This document shows positions 36,693 to 45,082 of a stretch of 64,000 nucleotides of DNA, piece by piece. Source of the DNA: Clostridia bacterium. GTDB taxonomy: Bacteria; Bacillota; DTU025. A program made the position numbers and the translations under genes. The notes under the pieces are model-generated. The model had not been told where the DNA came from. It ran no database searches and saw only the letters and a program-made list of their open reading frames with translations. Position 1 is the first letter of the stretch. The number at the start of each line of letters is the position of its first letter. Where the stretch lies: the NCBI GenBank assembly GCA_034926675.1, contig JAYFQW010000042.1:1-64000 (forward strand). The letters are read 5' to 3'.

Positions 36693-37958
36693 CTACACAG
36701 TCGTATCAAGCGTCTCAGGCAGGCCTGCAAGCAGCGGAATGCGAATAACTGCATCAATTCCGACGGCAAACAGGAACACATACTGCGGGCCGAGGTGATC
36801 CCATATGAGACCGGACACGAAGGCCAGGGCGGCGCCGATGAGCATCTTGAAGAACCGCAGAATCGCCAGCCAGTCACTCATCCTCTCAGAAGGCGCAAGC
36901 TCGAAGGCCATGGCTTGCGTGACGACGAGTGTCATAGAGAACGCTCCCTGAAGCACGCCTGCAAGTATCAACAGACCTGGGCGCGAAGACCAGACAAGCA
37001 GCAAGTTGCTGGCCCAGAAGACAGGGGCAAGCGCATAGAGAACCTTCTTCCGTCCCTTCCTATCAGCCAACCTGCCCAGGGGAATGCCAAGCACCAGACC
37101 GATCACTGCAGCGGCAGTCACCATCGCTCCCAGCACGTACTGGTCGGCCATCTTCATCTCGCGCGCAAACACCTGAGTAAACGGAAGCACCATCCCAGTG
37201 GGCAGGTTGGCCAGACAGCATACGGCCACAAAGCGCCACAGATCAGGCCGCTCCCCCAACAGCGAAAGCGGATTGAGGCGAACTCGGAAGGCCTTCCTCT
37301 GCTCGGCCTGGTTCGCATGGCCAGAGCTGTATTCTGGCTGCGATAGCCGGGTGGATACGAGAAACAGCGATACGAGCGAAAGAGCTGAAGCAATCAAGAA
37401 TATGGGCCTGATTCCCTGTGCGCTGACCCCGCCAAACCGGGTGACAAGCATCGCTCCGATTACCGGCCCGGCAAACCCCATCACCCCCTGCGCAAGACTC
37501 TCACAGCAGCCCATGGCAGTTGCCCGATCCTTGTTCAGAAGCGAACTCCCGCAGACGATTCCGCAGCTGTGGCTGGATGCAGTCGATCCACACCACCAGA
37601 TCATGGCGCCCATGAGGGCCACAACCCAATTATTGGCCAACCCTGTAACCAGATACGAGAGGCCCGCTAAAGCCACACCGATCACGTACACTCGCTTTGT
37701 CCCGATCAAGTTGGCGGCAGTCGCGGACGCGAGCCCGAGCACAGCGCCGGCAGCCATGCCGGCGCTGTTGACCACACCCAGTTGCGTCCCTGTAGCCCCG
37801 AGAAGCGCTATGTACACACTGAGATACGGGAAAATCATCTGATAAAGCAGTCTATCTATAGACGCTCTGCACGCTGAGACTTTCCAATCGTGGGGTTGCC
37901 TCGATAAGAAGCGAATTGCCTGCGACAACGCGTTGGCCATTGACCTGCCCACATCCAT
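36693..37958 (-). CDS. major facilitator superfamily transporter
   Basis: About 421 residues with twelve hydrophobic segments and the MFS loop motif GRLADRKGRKKVLYALAPVF between TM8 and TM9; an altered copy (ATAANLIGTKRVYVIG) lies between TM2 and TM3. It is a drug- or metabolite-type exporter by general resemblance; the substrate is unknown. The ATG at 37958 (MDVGRSMANALS) is a likely start; the frame is open to 38021. It is convergent with DUF6504. Confidence 0.85.
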   Translation of the reverse strand: MDVGRSMANALSQAIRFLSRQPHDWKVSACRASIDRLLYQMIFPYLSVYIALLGATGTQLGVVNSAGMAAGAVLGLASATAANLIGTKRVYVIGVALAGLSYLVTGLANNWVVALMGAMIWWCGSTASSHSCGIVCGSSLLNKDRATAMGCCESLAQGVMGFAGPVIGAMLVTRFGGVSAQGIRPIFLIASALSLVSLFLVSTRLSQPEYSSGHANQAEQRKAFRVRLNPLSLLGERPDLWRFVAVCCLANLPTGMVLPFTQVFAREMKMADQYVLGAMVTAAAVIGLVLGIPLGRLADRKGRKKVLYALAPVFWASNLLLVWSSRPGLLILAGVLQGAFSMTLVVTQAMAFELAPSERMSDWLAILRFFKMLIGAALAFVSGLIWDHLGPQYVFLFAVGIDAVIRIPLLAGLPETLDTTV

Positions 37959-38443
37959 TTCCGTCCGAACCCTGCGACTGCCAACCCCACTGACGCAGTC
38001 TGCAAGCCCTGCTAAGAGCATGGGACTGCCTCAGTCCAAATCTACATTCGAAGAAGTCGGCACCATGAATCCTATCACAGAATTCGACGCGTCAGCCCCG
38101 TCTCCAGGGACAAAATCGCCTGCCGATTGCCGTCGCAGGCGCGGGCCAATGCTGTTAAGCCAAGCTGAGTGGCTGAAAACGTCTCCAGAAAGCGAAAGCT
38201 GATGATTCCTGACTCGGCCAACCTATTGAGTCGCGGCATGAGGACAGGTGTCGCAAATATGAGCAGCATGCCTACTGCCTGCACCTTTATGTATCCAAAC
38301 CTGAACGCCATGGGCGGATAGATTCCAAAAGCCGGGCAACTACTTAGCAGAAATACGTGCTCTGAGCTCAAGAATTCGACCGAGATCTCCTTCTGGTCGT
38401 TCTATTCGATTGCAAACGATTCGAAGCAGAGCTCGAAGGCAAG
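37959..38443. other. gene-poor stretch
   Basis: No convincing gene is seen. A minus-strand frame at 38075-38371 is open for 98 codons but has no recognisable motif or ribosome site. From about 38365 the plus strand is already open in the frame of the following AlbA/HATPase gene. Confidence 0.4.
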
Positions 38444-39502
38444 ATGGTGGTTGTGGTCAAAGTCCAGAGGGGCGCCGCCTGCCCGTACTACCTTGCTGGA
38501 AAAGGCATCAGGCCCGAGGGCGTCTATGTGAGGCAGGGTGCGTCTACCGTTCCGGCGACCGAGAGCGCGATCTTGAAAATGATTAAGGAGACAGGCGGCG
38601 ACAATTGCGAGACTACTCGTTCGCTCAAGCAGAAGCTGACTTTTGCTAGCGCGGAGAAAGCATTCAAGGAAGAGAACATTAAATTCGGCGCGGAACAGAA
38701 GAGAACCCTCGGCATCATCGGGGAGGACGGTGCGTTTTCGAACCTTGGCCTGTTGCTTTCCGACCAATGCATACACACCGTAAAGGTTGCCGTTTTTGAA
38801 GGCAGCGGCAAAACAGTCTTTAGGGACAGAGCGGAGTTCTCGGGTTCGCTGCTAAAGCAGCTCAATGATGTCTATGAGTACATCAATCGGTACAACCGAA
38901 CAAGAGCCGAGTTTTCGGGATTGAAGCGTATTGATATGCGTGATTATCCGCCGGAGGCTGTACGCGAGGCGCTGCAAAACGCGATTGTTCACCGTGACTA
39001 CTCATACAGCGACAGCGTCCTCATCAGCATTCTTGATGACCGCATCGAATTTGTCTCGCTCGGCGGGCTTCCGAAAGGCATAGCGTACAGCGACTTGATG
39101 CTGGGCGTTTCCGTCCTGCGCAATAATCGACTTGCTGATGTGTTCTATCGTCTGCACTTGATAGAGGCGTTCGGCACAGGAATGCCGAAAATCATGGAAT
39201 GCTATCATGGGCAAGAGGCACAGCCGGCTATCGAGATCTCAGACAACGCCTTCAAGATAACGCTGCCCAACACGAATTTCCGGCGCGAGGTTTCCGTTGA
39301 GGATGACAGCCTTTCAGATACTGAGCGCAAAGTCATGGGCTATTTGATAGGACGCGATAGCGCTTCAAGGAAAGAGATAGAAACGGCTATGGGACTCTCG
39401 CAGAGCCGGACCATCCGTGTGCTTAATGCTCTTGCCGACAGACAACTGGTCTCTATACGCGGCAGCGGCAAAAACACAACATGTGCTGTTGTGAGTAGGT
39501 AG
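38444..39502 (+). CDS. AlbA_2/HATPase_c_4 domain regulator, N-terminally truncated
   Basis: A 352-residue protein of the Schlafen-AlbA_2 plus RecG-like ATPase group. The first 35 residues are only the tail of an AlbA_2 domain (RGAACPYYLAGKGIRPEGVY, VRQGAST); about 70 upstream residues of the domain are missing. Then come an HATPase_c_4 domain (DYPPEAVREALQNAIVHRDY, RIEFVSLGGLPKGI, RLHLIEAFGTGMPKIMECY) and a winged helix (SRKEIETAMGLSQSRTIRVL). Its base composition is more A+T-rich than its neighbours, and an IS remnant follows. It may be an inactivated, transferred gene. Confidence 0.75.
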   Translation: MVVVVKVQRGAACPYYLAGKGIRPEGVYVRQGASTVPATESAILKMIKETGGDNCETTRSLKQKLTFASAEKAFKEENIKFGAEQKRTLGIIGEDGAFSNLGLLLSDQCIHTVKVAVFEGSGKTVFRDRAEFSGSLLKQLNDVYEYINRYNRTRAEFSGLKRIDMRDYPPEAVREALQNAIVHRDYSYSDSVLISILDDRIEFVSLGGLPKGIAYSDLMLGVSVLRNNRLADVFYRLHLIEAFGTGMPKIMECYHGQEAQPAIEISDNAFKITLPNTNFRREVSVEDDSLSDTERKVMGYLIGRDSASRKEIETAMGLSQSRTIRVLNALADRQLVSIRGSGKNTTCAVVSR

Positions 39503-39589
39503 GACCCACCTCAGCACAGGCCGCCGCATGCCTGCAGCTTGTCTCGTGTGTTGGGGCACTGATCCTGATTGAGGGCAAGATCGCCGGAA

Positions 39590-39880
39590 AGGTTCATGTC
39601 GCGCCGGGCTTGGTCTTGAGCATGATCTCGTGGGTTTTCTTTGGTTCCCCGATGGCCAAGCGGGATAGAATAGCCTTTTGAGCTGGGGTTATCTCTGTGC
39701 GTTGGACAACTCGGCCATGTCTTCAGGGTGACGATCAGCGAGAAGCCTAGCCAGCGTAGCACGTATGCCGAGCTTCTCCCAAAGCTGCTCAAGCACCCAG
39801 GCGCCGCCCAGAGCCCTATCGGAGTTGACTGTTGCTGATCCAATATCGAACCAGACTTGCCCGTTTTCGCCCATCCGCAA
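39590..39880 (-). pseudogene. IS1634-type transposase remnant, N- and C-termini joined
   Basis: The minus-strand frame from 39880 reads VWFDIGSATVNSDRALGGA, then WVLEQLWEKLGIRATLARLL, an IS1634-type N-terminus. Near 39715 it shifts frame into VVQRTEITPAQKAILSRLA, a C-terminal tail whose close relative ends the frame at 9673. Nearly the whole catalytic region is deleted. Confidence 0.65.
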
Positions 39881-40021
39881 TCAGAGGATCCGAGCTACAC
39901 AGCTTTTGGACTGTCGCTTATGCCTCATCGTTGCCGCGAGGCTTGTGATTAGGTGGTCGCGCAGCGTCAGGCAGAGGATATTGCATCCTGCCAAGCTCGG
40001 AGGTTTCTTCCACAGAGACTT

Positions 40022-41743
40022 CTAAAACCGAATGCCGAACAGACCGCCATCCTCAGTTGCATCAGTGAGAGTCACGGGCAGCACATGTTCGCGCACATCA
40101 AAGCCTTCTACGGTCTCCTTGAAGGCATCGTCTTCATTCAAAGTAACGATGTACTGGAAGCCAAGCTCTTCGGCGGTTTCGGCCCCCGCCTTCAGGGCAC
40201 TGATAATCTGTCGCCCGTCCACCCCGTCGAAGAGATGGCTGTCATGTATCAGGAACCCAGGTCCAATGGCGCGTTTGGCGCACAAGCGCATGAGCATCAT
40301 ATCAAAACAGAATATCTGCATGTTCTTGATGCCCTTGCTGCGCGAACCCTGCATCTGAATGCCAAATACAGGACCGTTCGGAGTCGTGTCTACCTGCATG
40401 CTTCCAGCCGACTCGTAAAGCCGCCCGGATGTCTCCTCAAAGGCGAGGATCGCATCAGCAAGGCGTTGCCCTTCCTCAGAGAAATCCCGTCGCAGGCGCA
40501 GGGTCAGACGATTCCGTTCAATCTCCAGCTCGTTTTGGGCGCCCTCGAGCTGCTCCGCAGCCTCGAATCGCTGTCGAAGAGATTCAGCATCCGCTTCAGC
40601 TCTGCCCACTTCGCCTTGCAGCCAGGAGAACTGCTCCAATGCGCCATGGCTGCGAAGGATGACCATAATCTCCGATCTGCGCTGGTCCAGCTTCGCCTTC
40701 TGCTGCTCTCGGGACTCCAAGCGCTGCTTGGCTGAGGAGAGCTCGCCGGAAAGGTAGTCTCGACGATTGCGGATCACCGATTCATGGAAACTGCGGACTT
40801 CGTCGTAACGCCTGACAGCTGTGCCTGGGAGAACGATGCCGGCCTCAGCATATGTCGATTCTAGATCAGCCAAAGAGGGCGGAGCTTCCACATGTAACGC
40901 AATCTCCAAGTCGCGAATCATGGCGATGTCGATCGTGTTGTCATTGGCAAGCTTGTTCAAGTCTCGCGTGATCTCATCTGCTTCTGTTTCCAGTTCCCGA
41001 TATTGCGGCAGCACCCGGAACGATCCCATCTGCGATTTGAGTTTGCCCAAACGCGCTTCGGCCACGGTGAGCTGCGTTCGCAGATCAGACGCTTTGCCGA
41101 TCACGCTACCGAAAGCCCCGGCGCCTGCCGCCTTTTTCAGTTCTGCCAAGGTCTTTTCGCGATCCCGCACCTGTTGCCAGTCGCTCGCTATCTTCCAGTC
41201 AAGACCCAACAGAAACATGAGCGCCACTTGATAATCTCCGACCTGCTGCATCGTCGCCTGTTTTTCAGGCGTGGTGAAAGCGCCACTGATCTGTCGCCGA
41301 ACGAAGTAGGCAAAGAGCGACCGAAAAGTGGGGGCGCGTCCCGCAGCGTCCTGTCCAGCATTCAAGCCAAACACACTCTCTCCAAGTGCCTCAACCCACT
41401 CTTTGATGGTGATTCTGCATATGTCCCCCGCGAAGCCAGAGCCCGATACCTGAAGCTTCGACTTAGCACTGCCGCTGCGCTCCACTGACACCCTCTCGCC
41501 TCCGAGATCGAACTCCATGCCGAAGGACTCGTTGACCAGAGCCTCCGTACGAAAAGGCGAATCCTTCCCGGCATCTGCACCGGTGAGAAAATGCACAATC
41601 TCGATCAGACTTGTCTTGCCCGCCCTGTTACGCGTCTGTTTACTGGTCGCTCCCTGTTCTTTCTGGGCGATGAGTATATTCAGGCCAGGGCGAAAGTCCA
41701 GGCATTTGAAGGTCGGGAGGGTGCTGTAGATTCGCTGAATCAT
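40022..41743 (-). CDS. ABC-3C system ATPase (DUF2326, SMC/RecN-like)
   Basis: A 573-residue SMC-like ABC ATPase. The N-terminal half-domain has a Walker A-like motif in RNRAGKTSLIEIVHFL. Long coiled-coil segments span about residues 190-440 (e.g. SAKQRLESREQQKAKLDQR). The C-terminal half has the signature region (GSRSKGIKNMQIFCFDMMLM) and a Walker B-like GPGFLIHDSHLFDG, with DS where many ABC proteins have DE. DUF2326 proteins are the ATPase of predicted ABC-three-component conflict systems. Its ATG overlaps the stop of the middle component. It probably gates the effector encoded first in the operon in response to invading DNA (family-based inference). Confidence 0.85.
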   Translation of the reverse strand: MIQRIYSTLPTFKCLDFRPGLNILIAQKEQGATSKQTRNRAGKTSLIEIVHFLTGADAGKDSPFRTEALVNESFGMEFDLGGERVSVERSGSAKSKLQVSGSGFAGDICRITIKEWVEALGESVFGLNAGQDAAGRAPTFRSLFAYFVRRQISGAFTTPEKQATMQQVGDYQVALMFLLGLDWKIASDWQQVRDREKTLAELKKAAGAGAFGSVIGKASDLRTQLTVAEARLGKLKSQMGSFRVLPQYRELETEADEITRDLNKLANDNTIDIAMIRDLEIALHVEAPPSLADLESTYAEAGIVLPGTAVRRYDEVRSFHESVIRNRRDYLSGELSSAKQRLESREQQKAKLDQRRSEIMVILRSHGALEQFSWLQGEVGRAEADAESLRQRFEAAEQLEGAQNELEIERNRLTLRLRRDFSEEGQRLADAILAFEETSGRLYESAGSMQVDTTPNGPVFGIQMQGSRSKGIKNMQIFCFDMMLMRLCAKRAIGPGFLIHDSHLFDGVDGRQIISALKAGAETAEELGFQYIVTLNEDDAFKETVEGFDVREHVLPVTLTDATEDGGLFGIRF

Positions 41744-41988
41744 GGTTTCTTCCTCCTAAGAAGGCCTTCATCCAGTTGAACGGCGCCCATGAGAAACAGA
41801 AGATCCAGAGCCAGAATAAACTGGTCGAACTTCAAGGGCGTGGCTGAATGCTGTGCCTCTTCACCTCGGCGATGCAGCTCTTCCCAAACAGCCGAAACAG
41901 TCTTTGGTTGACCTAAGTGCTGCAAAATGCCGACCCCTACGGTGAGAAGAGCACGGTCCTGTGAAAGGTGCTTGGAAGGAAGAATCAT
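41740..41988 (-). CDS. ABC-3C system middle component (MC6-like)
   Basis: An 82-residue small helical protein matching the middle-component pattern: MILPSKHLSQDRALLTVGVG start, LGQPKTVSAVWEEL, and FDQFILALDLLFLMGAVQLD near the C-terminus, like a compact winged helix. In ABC-3C systems such a protein links the ATPase to the effector. Both neighbours overlap it by four bases (ATGA), the sign of tight translational coupling. Confidence 0.82.
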   Translation of the reverse strand: MILPSKHLSQDRALLTVGVGILQHLGQPKTVSAVWEELHRRGEEAQHSATPLKFDQFILALDLLFLMGAVQLDEGLLRRKKP

Positions 41989-42887
41989 GACTCGTCCCCC
42001 CGTGCTTCCTCGAAAATGTCGCAGCTCTCGAAGTAGTAAGCCATCACGGCAAGCACAGCCAGCTGGTGTTCAGGAGTGCCTTGATCATCGCCCCCAACCC
42101 AAACCTGCAGCTCGGCGAAGATCTCATTGGGCGAGAATCTGCCGCGCAACGACTCATACTTGGTCCGAAACGACTGCGCGATCCGCTCTCCGAGGGTCGC
42201 GTCATGCCACCGGCTGTAGAATTCGTCCACCAATGGCGCTTTTGCCATGCCGGCCTTCAACAGAGCCGCAACGCTTTCCGATAGGGCATTAGCTTTGATT
42301 TTGCCCATCGGAACGTCCCTCACCGGTTGCACGAATGGGACAGCCTGCTCCCCGATTCTCTCGAGAACCACCTGTATGTCCCTGAATCCCAGCCTGGCCC
42401 GTGCTTCATCGGTTGGCGCAAATCCGAACCATAACTGGAGATCGTCAGTTGAAAGACGTCGAAAAACCAGGCGGAGCTCCTCCAGTCCCCATGTTTCCAG
42501 CTTGATTCCAGTATTGGCTTTCTCCAATTCCAATATTAGCTTCTGCACATGCGGAGGCAATCCATCTGTTCCATTGTGGACGAATACCCATTCATCGAAG
42601 TACACACCCCAATGAATTCTCGCTCCTTCGAAATCCTCGCGGATCTTGGGAATGGCCACGGACTCCTTCATCTCGTTGGGCGCGTACACCTGAAACAATC
42701 GTCGTTCAGACCTGAGGAACCCATCATTCTTGCGGTCTCCCCGGTTGCCCCACGGACGGCAGGCCATGAAGTCCGCCTTGTAGGCGAAGCCCATCAGTCT
42801 CTCAAAGAAATCCTGAAACGCGTCTCCCCTTGCCCGAAGAAAGGCGATCTCAAACTTATGCTCGTAGAAGGCTTGTTGAAGGTTCAT
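41985..42887 (-). CDS. ABC-3C system effector/C-terminal-domain protein with nuclease-like N-terminus
   Basis: About 300 residues. The N-terminal part (about 1-150) looks like a PD-(D/E)xK-type nuclease fold: FQDFFERLMGFAYKADFMAC, then GNRGDRKNDGFL and RLFQVYAPNE, where Asp and a glutamine-centred strand replace the usual D...ExK; catalytic residues are not certain. The C-terminal part (about 200-300) carries the ABC-3C domain (SRWHDATLGERIAQSFRTKY, NEIFAELQVWVGG, HQLAVLAVMAYYFESCDIFE). The ATG at 42887 is preferred after GGGGGCTCTCG. It is the first gene of the operon and the presumed toxic effector. Confidence 0.8.
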   Translation of the reverse strand: MNLQQAFYEHKFEIAFLRARGDAFQDFFERLMGFAYKADFMACRPWGNRGDRKNDGFLRSERRLFQVYAPNEMKESVAIPKIREDFEGARIHWGVYFDEWVFVHNGTDGLPPHVQKLILELEKANTGIKLETWGLEELRLVFRRLSTDDLQLWFGFAPTDEARARLGFRDIQVVLERIGEQAVPFVQPVRDVPMGKIKANALSESVAALLKAGMAKAPLVDEFYSRWHDATLGERIAQSFRTKYESLRGRFSPNEIFAELQVWVGGDDQGTPEHQLAVLAVMAYYFESCDIFEEARGDES

Positions 42888-43167
42888 ATTCGAGAGCCCC
42901 CGTTCGGCTTGTGCTCGCCTGAGGCACTGGTGGTTGCTTCTTCCCCAATTGGTGATTGTCCTTTGCGCCGCGCAGGATTGGCCTCCAGCATGAGGATTCT
43001 GTGGCAATCTCGATAAACCTTCCCAATTTCCAAAGGTTTTCGTGGTAAACTGCAGGACCGCGGGTCATCGGTCAATAGGTGATGGCAAGAAAGCGATACC
43101 AGGCCTTGCGAGCCGCAGTCGTTACGCGCACCGTTGCCCGGCCGATTTGGATTAACACCGCCCAACC

Positions 43168-43449
43168 GCCATGCTATGCGCTCAGCTCCCTCGGTCGCTC
43201 GAGGACATGGATCTGGCGATCACAAACTCCAGCTTCGCCATGGAAGCCAAACTGGTACCTACAAGGGATGCGTTCCTTATCGAGGACAGCGATTTTCCCT
43301 ATGCCAACGTGCTTGCCGTCAGTAATGTCGACAAGGACAACCCTGCATTGAGAGAGCTCGCCCGGGCGCTCACGTCGAAAGAGGCAGCGGAGTTCATCGC
43401 GAAGGAATATCGAGGATCAGTGGCGCCGGCATTCGACCTCAACTTCTAG
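43168..43449 (+). pseudogene. MetQ-type methionine-binding lipoprotein, C-terminal fragment
   Basis: The frame reads AQLPRSLEDMDLAITNSSFA, MEAKLVPTRDAFLIEDSD, PYANVLAVSNVDKDNP, ARALTSKEAAEFIAKEYRG, SVAPAF. This is the C-terminal third of NlpA/MetQ substrate-binding proteins. The signal peptide and first lobe are absent, as are MetN and MetI. It is a dead relic that still ends in its own terminator. Confidence 0.75.
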
Positions 43450-43479
43450 ACCTGCGGTTTCTCGTTCTGCGCGACAAAG

Positions 43480-43501
43480 GGCTGGGCCGATCGGCCCAGC
43501 C
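43480..43501 (+). terminator. perfect palindromic terminator after the MetQ fragment
   Basis: GGCTGGGCCGA (43480-43490) and TCGGCCCAGCC (43491-43501) form an 11-bp perfect palindrome followed by TTCTGTGTT. It lies 31 bases after the MetQ stop and just before the convergent DUF3795 gene end. Confidence 0.7.
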
Positions 43502-43546
43502 TTCTGTGTTCACCCTGCCAACCGTCAACTGCTACGGCTCGGTGCG

Positions 43547-44293
43547 TCAGCGTATCTGCACACACACGTCGCAGGTGCTCTCGTCGGGATATGATTCGAA
43601 CCCCTCCGGGCCCACCTCGAAGCCTGCTTTCCTGCCCCACGCGTGTATCTCACCCCAGGCGGCCTGGATCTGGGGCACGTCCATTGGAAGATGCACCACT
43701 CCGTAGAGCGACGGACACAACGTCACGCTGTCGAACCCGTCGGGGACTGAATTGCCCTGCGGCAGCTTGGCGCCTGCCAGATACGTGAAGGCGCCTGACG
43801 ACGAGTCGTAGCAGGCACACACGCCATAGAGAGGTTCGAGGCAGCACACGCCGAGCGCCTTCCGTAAAGCTTCGGCCTTTCCGGTCTGCCAGAACTCATC
43901 CCAGAACCGGGGTATCACATCCTTCGGCGCCGATACTGAAGTGCGAAGGGCGAAGCCTACGAACGTGATCTCGTCCAGTTGACGAACTTGGATCTCCCTG
44001 TCTGACCGGCTCTGATGACTTCGCAATCGGCCCACCCTGGCGCGCACTTCCTCGATGTGCGCTTCTGCCGCGACTCGCGGGTCTCTCAGCTCTATCATTC
44101 GCTTGCACGGGACCGAATCGCATTCCCCGCAGGCATCAAATCCTCTGTTCGCAGAGCACTCGAAAAGTTCACATGCATCGATGCCAACGTCCTTCGTCCA
44201 TGAAGGCCTTCCCGCGACTTCAATGCATCCACCGCAGCTTTCTCCAAAAGCATCGCACTCGCTGCAAAGAAGACCACATACACTCAGCATCAT
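43547..44293 (-). CDS. DUF3795-GyrI-like effector-binding fusion protein
   Basis: A 248-residue protein. The N-terminal 75 residues are a Cys-rich DUF3795-like zinc domain (CGLLCSECDAF, CGGC, CELFECSANRGFDACGEC, CKRM). From about 90 it becomes a GyrI/AraC-type effector-binding domain (VRQLDEITFVGFALRTSVSA, YGVCACYDSS, FTYLAGAKLPQG, WGEIHAWGRKAGFEVG). The latter binds small molecules or toxins and is usually attached to HTH regulators; here no HTH is seen. It probably senses or sequesters a compound. Confidence 0.8.
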   Translation of the reverse strand: MMLSVCGLLCSECDAFGESCGGCIEVAGRPSWTKDVGIDACELFECSANRGFDACGECDSVPCKRMIELRDPRVAAEAHIEEVRARVGRLRSHQSRSDREIQVRQLDEITFVGFALRTSVSAPKDVIPRFWDEFWQTGKAEALRKALGVCCLEPLYGVCACYDSSSGAFTYLAGAKLPQGNSVPDGFDSVTLCPSLYGVVHLPMDVPQIQAAWGEIHAWGRKAGFEVGPEGFESYPDESTCDVCVQIR

Positions 44294-44360
44294 CAGCGCC
44301 TCCCTTCATCGCATGGTGAGAATAGTTCCACACCGGTGCGAGTACACCTCTCACGTGTGC

Positions 44361-44582
44361 TCAGCCAGAGGCTATCTCGTTGCCCGCGGTGAAAGACCAT
44401 GCCCACTCACTCCCCGCCTTTCGCATTGCATGTTCTGCGATGCCGGCAATCTCCGTCTTGCCGCGCCAGCCCCCGTTCGCGAGAGCAGCCCTGACCGCCT
44501 CGTGGCCGATATCGGCGCAGCGCGAGGCTTCCCGGAAACGGTTGATCGTTCCCTCGTCCTTGATCAGCCAAAGCCTGCCCAC
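44361..44582 (-). pseudogene. M24-family peptidase fragment
   Basis: The frame reads RLWLIKDEGTINRFREASRC, ADIGHEAVRAALANG, HAMRKAGSEWAWSFTAGNEI. This is the start of the M24 catalytic domain (KDExEIxxIRxAxxIxDxGHEAxR). It is truncated on both sides and has no metal ligands. It differs from the intact M24 gene at 15-16 kb. Confidence 0.6.
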
Positions 44583-44647
44583 AGTAATGTAGAGATCGCG
44601 CTTCCCATCAGCATAGAGGAATGGGGCGGGTGCTTTGACGCCGTACG

Positions 44648-44664
44648 ATACTATATGATAGTAT
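44648..44664 (+). promoter_or_regulatory. palindromic operator of the HTH-PIN unit
   Basis: ATACTAT-ATG-ATAGTAT is a perfect inverted repeat with a 3-base spacer in an A+T-rich island, followed by another TATATGATAC. TTGACG lies just upstream at 44635-44640 as a possible -35. It sits 34 bases before the antitoxin-like gene, which probably binds it and represses itself. Confidence 0.6.
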
Positions 44665-44698
44665 ATGATACAATAGCAACCGAACAGGAGGGGTTTGA

Positions 44699-45064
44699 GT
44701 GGCTTACACCAGCAATGATCGGCTTATGACCGTGTCCGAGGTGGCCGACTGCCTCAGGGTGTCAGTGCCCACAATATGGCGTTGGCTGCGACAGGGCAGC
44801 ATCATGGGCATCAAGATAGGCAAGAGCCGAAGAATTCGTTGGAGCGAGGTGGTTCGGTTCGAAACCGGAGGAGCGCACCAGATCCGGGAGGTGCAGCCGA
44901 CATATGGGTCTCCTCAAGACGATGCCCATCGCCTCTCCATGGTCGCGGAACTCCGCCGGCGCCTGCAGGCCACCGAAAGCCCGGATTATCCCGGCAGTTC
45001 TGCGTTGCTCGAGATCAGGCGGGAAAGAGCCGATAAGCTGTGGAACAAGCAAGACCAAGAATAG
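44699..45064 (+). CDS. excisionase/MerR-type HTH antitoxin
   Basis: A 121-residue protein. Residues 8-55 are an excisionase-like winged helix (LMTVSEVADCLRVSVPTIWR, WLRQGSIMGIKIGKSRRIRW). The tail (about 75-121) is charged and probably disordered until it binds its toxin. The GTG follows AGGAGGGGTTTGA. It is 18 bases upstream of a PIN-domain toxin gene and downstream of a palindrome, the usual autoregulated toxin-antitoxin layout. Confidence 0.8.
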   Translation: MAYTSNDRLMTVSEVADCLRVSVPTIWRWLRQGSIMGIKIGKSRRIRWSEVVRFETGGAHQIREVQPTYGSPQDDAHRLSMVAELRRRLQATESPDYPGSSALLEIRRERADKLWNKQDQE

Positions 45065-45082
45065 GCTGGAGGAGACTATACC

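Noticed and set aside
38075-38371. 98-codon minus-strand frame
   Set aside because: No ribosome site, no recognisable motif, and the opposite strand already leads into the AlbA/HATPase gene.
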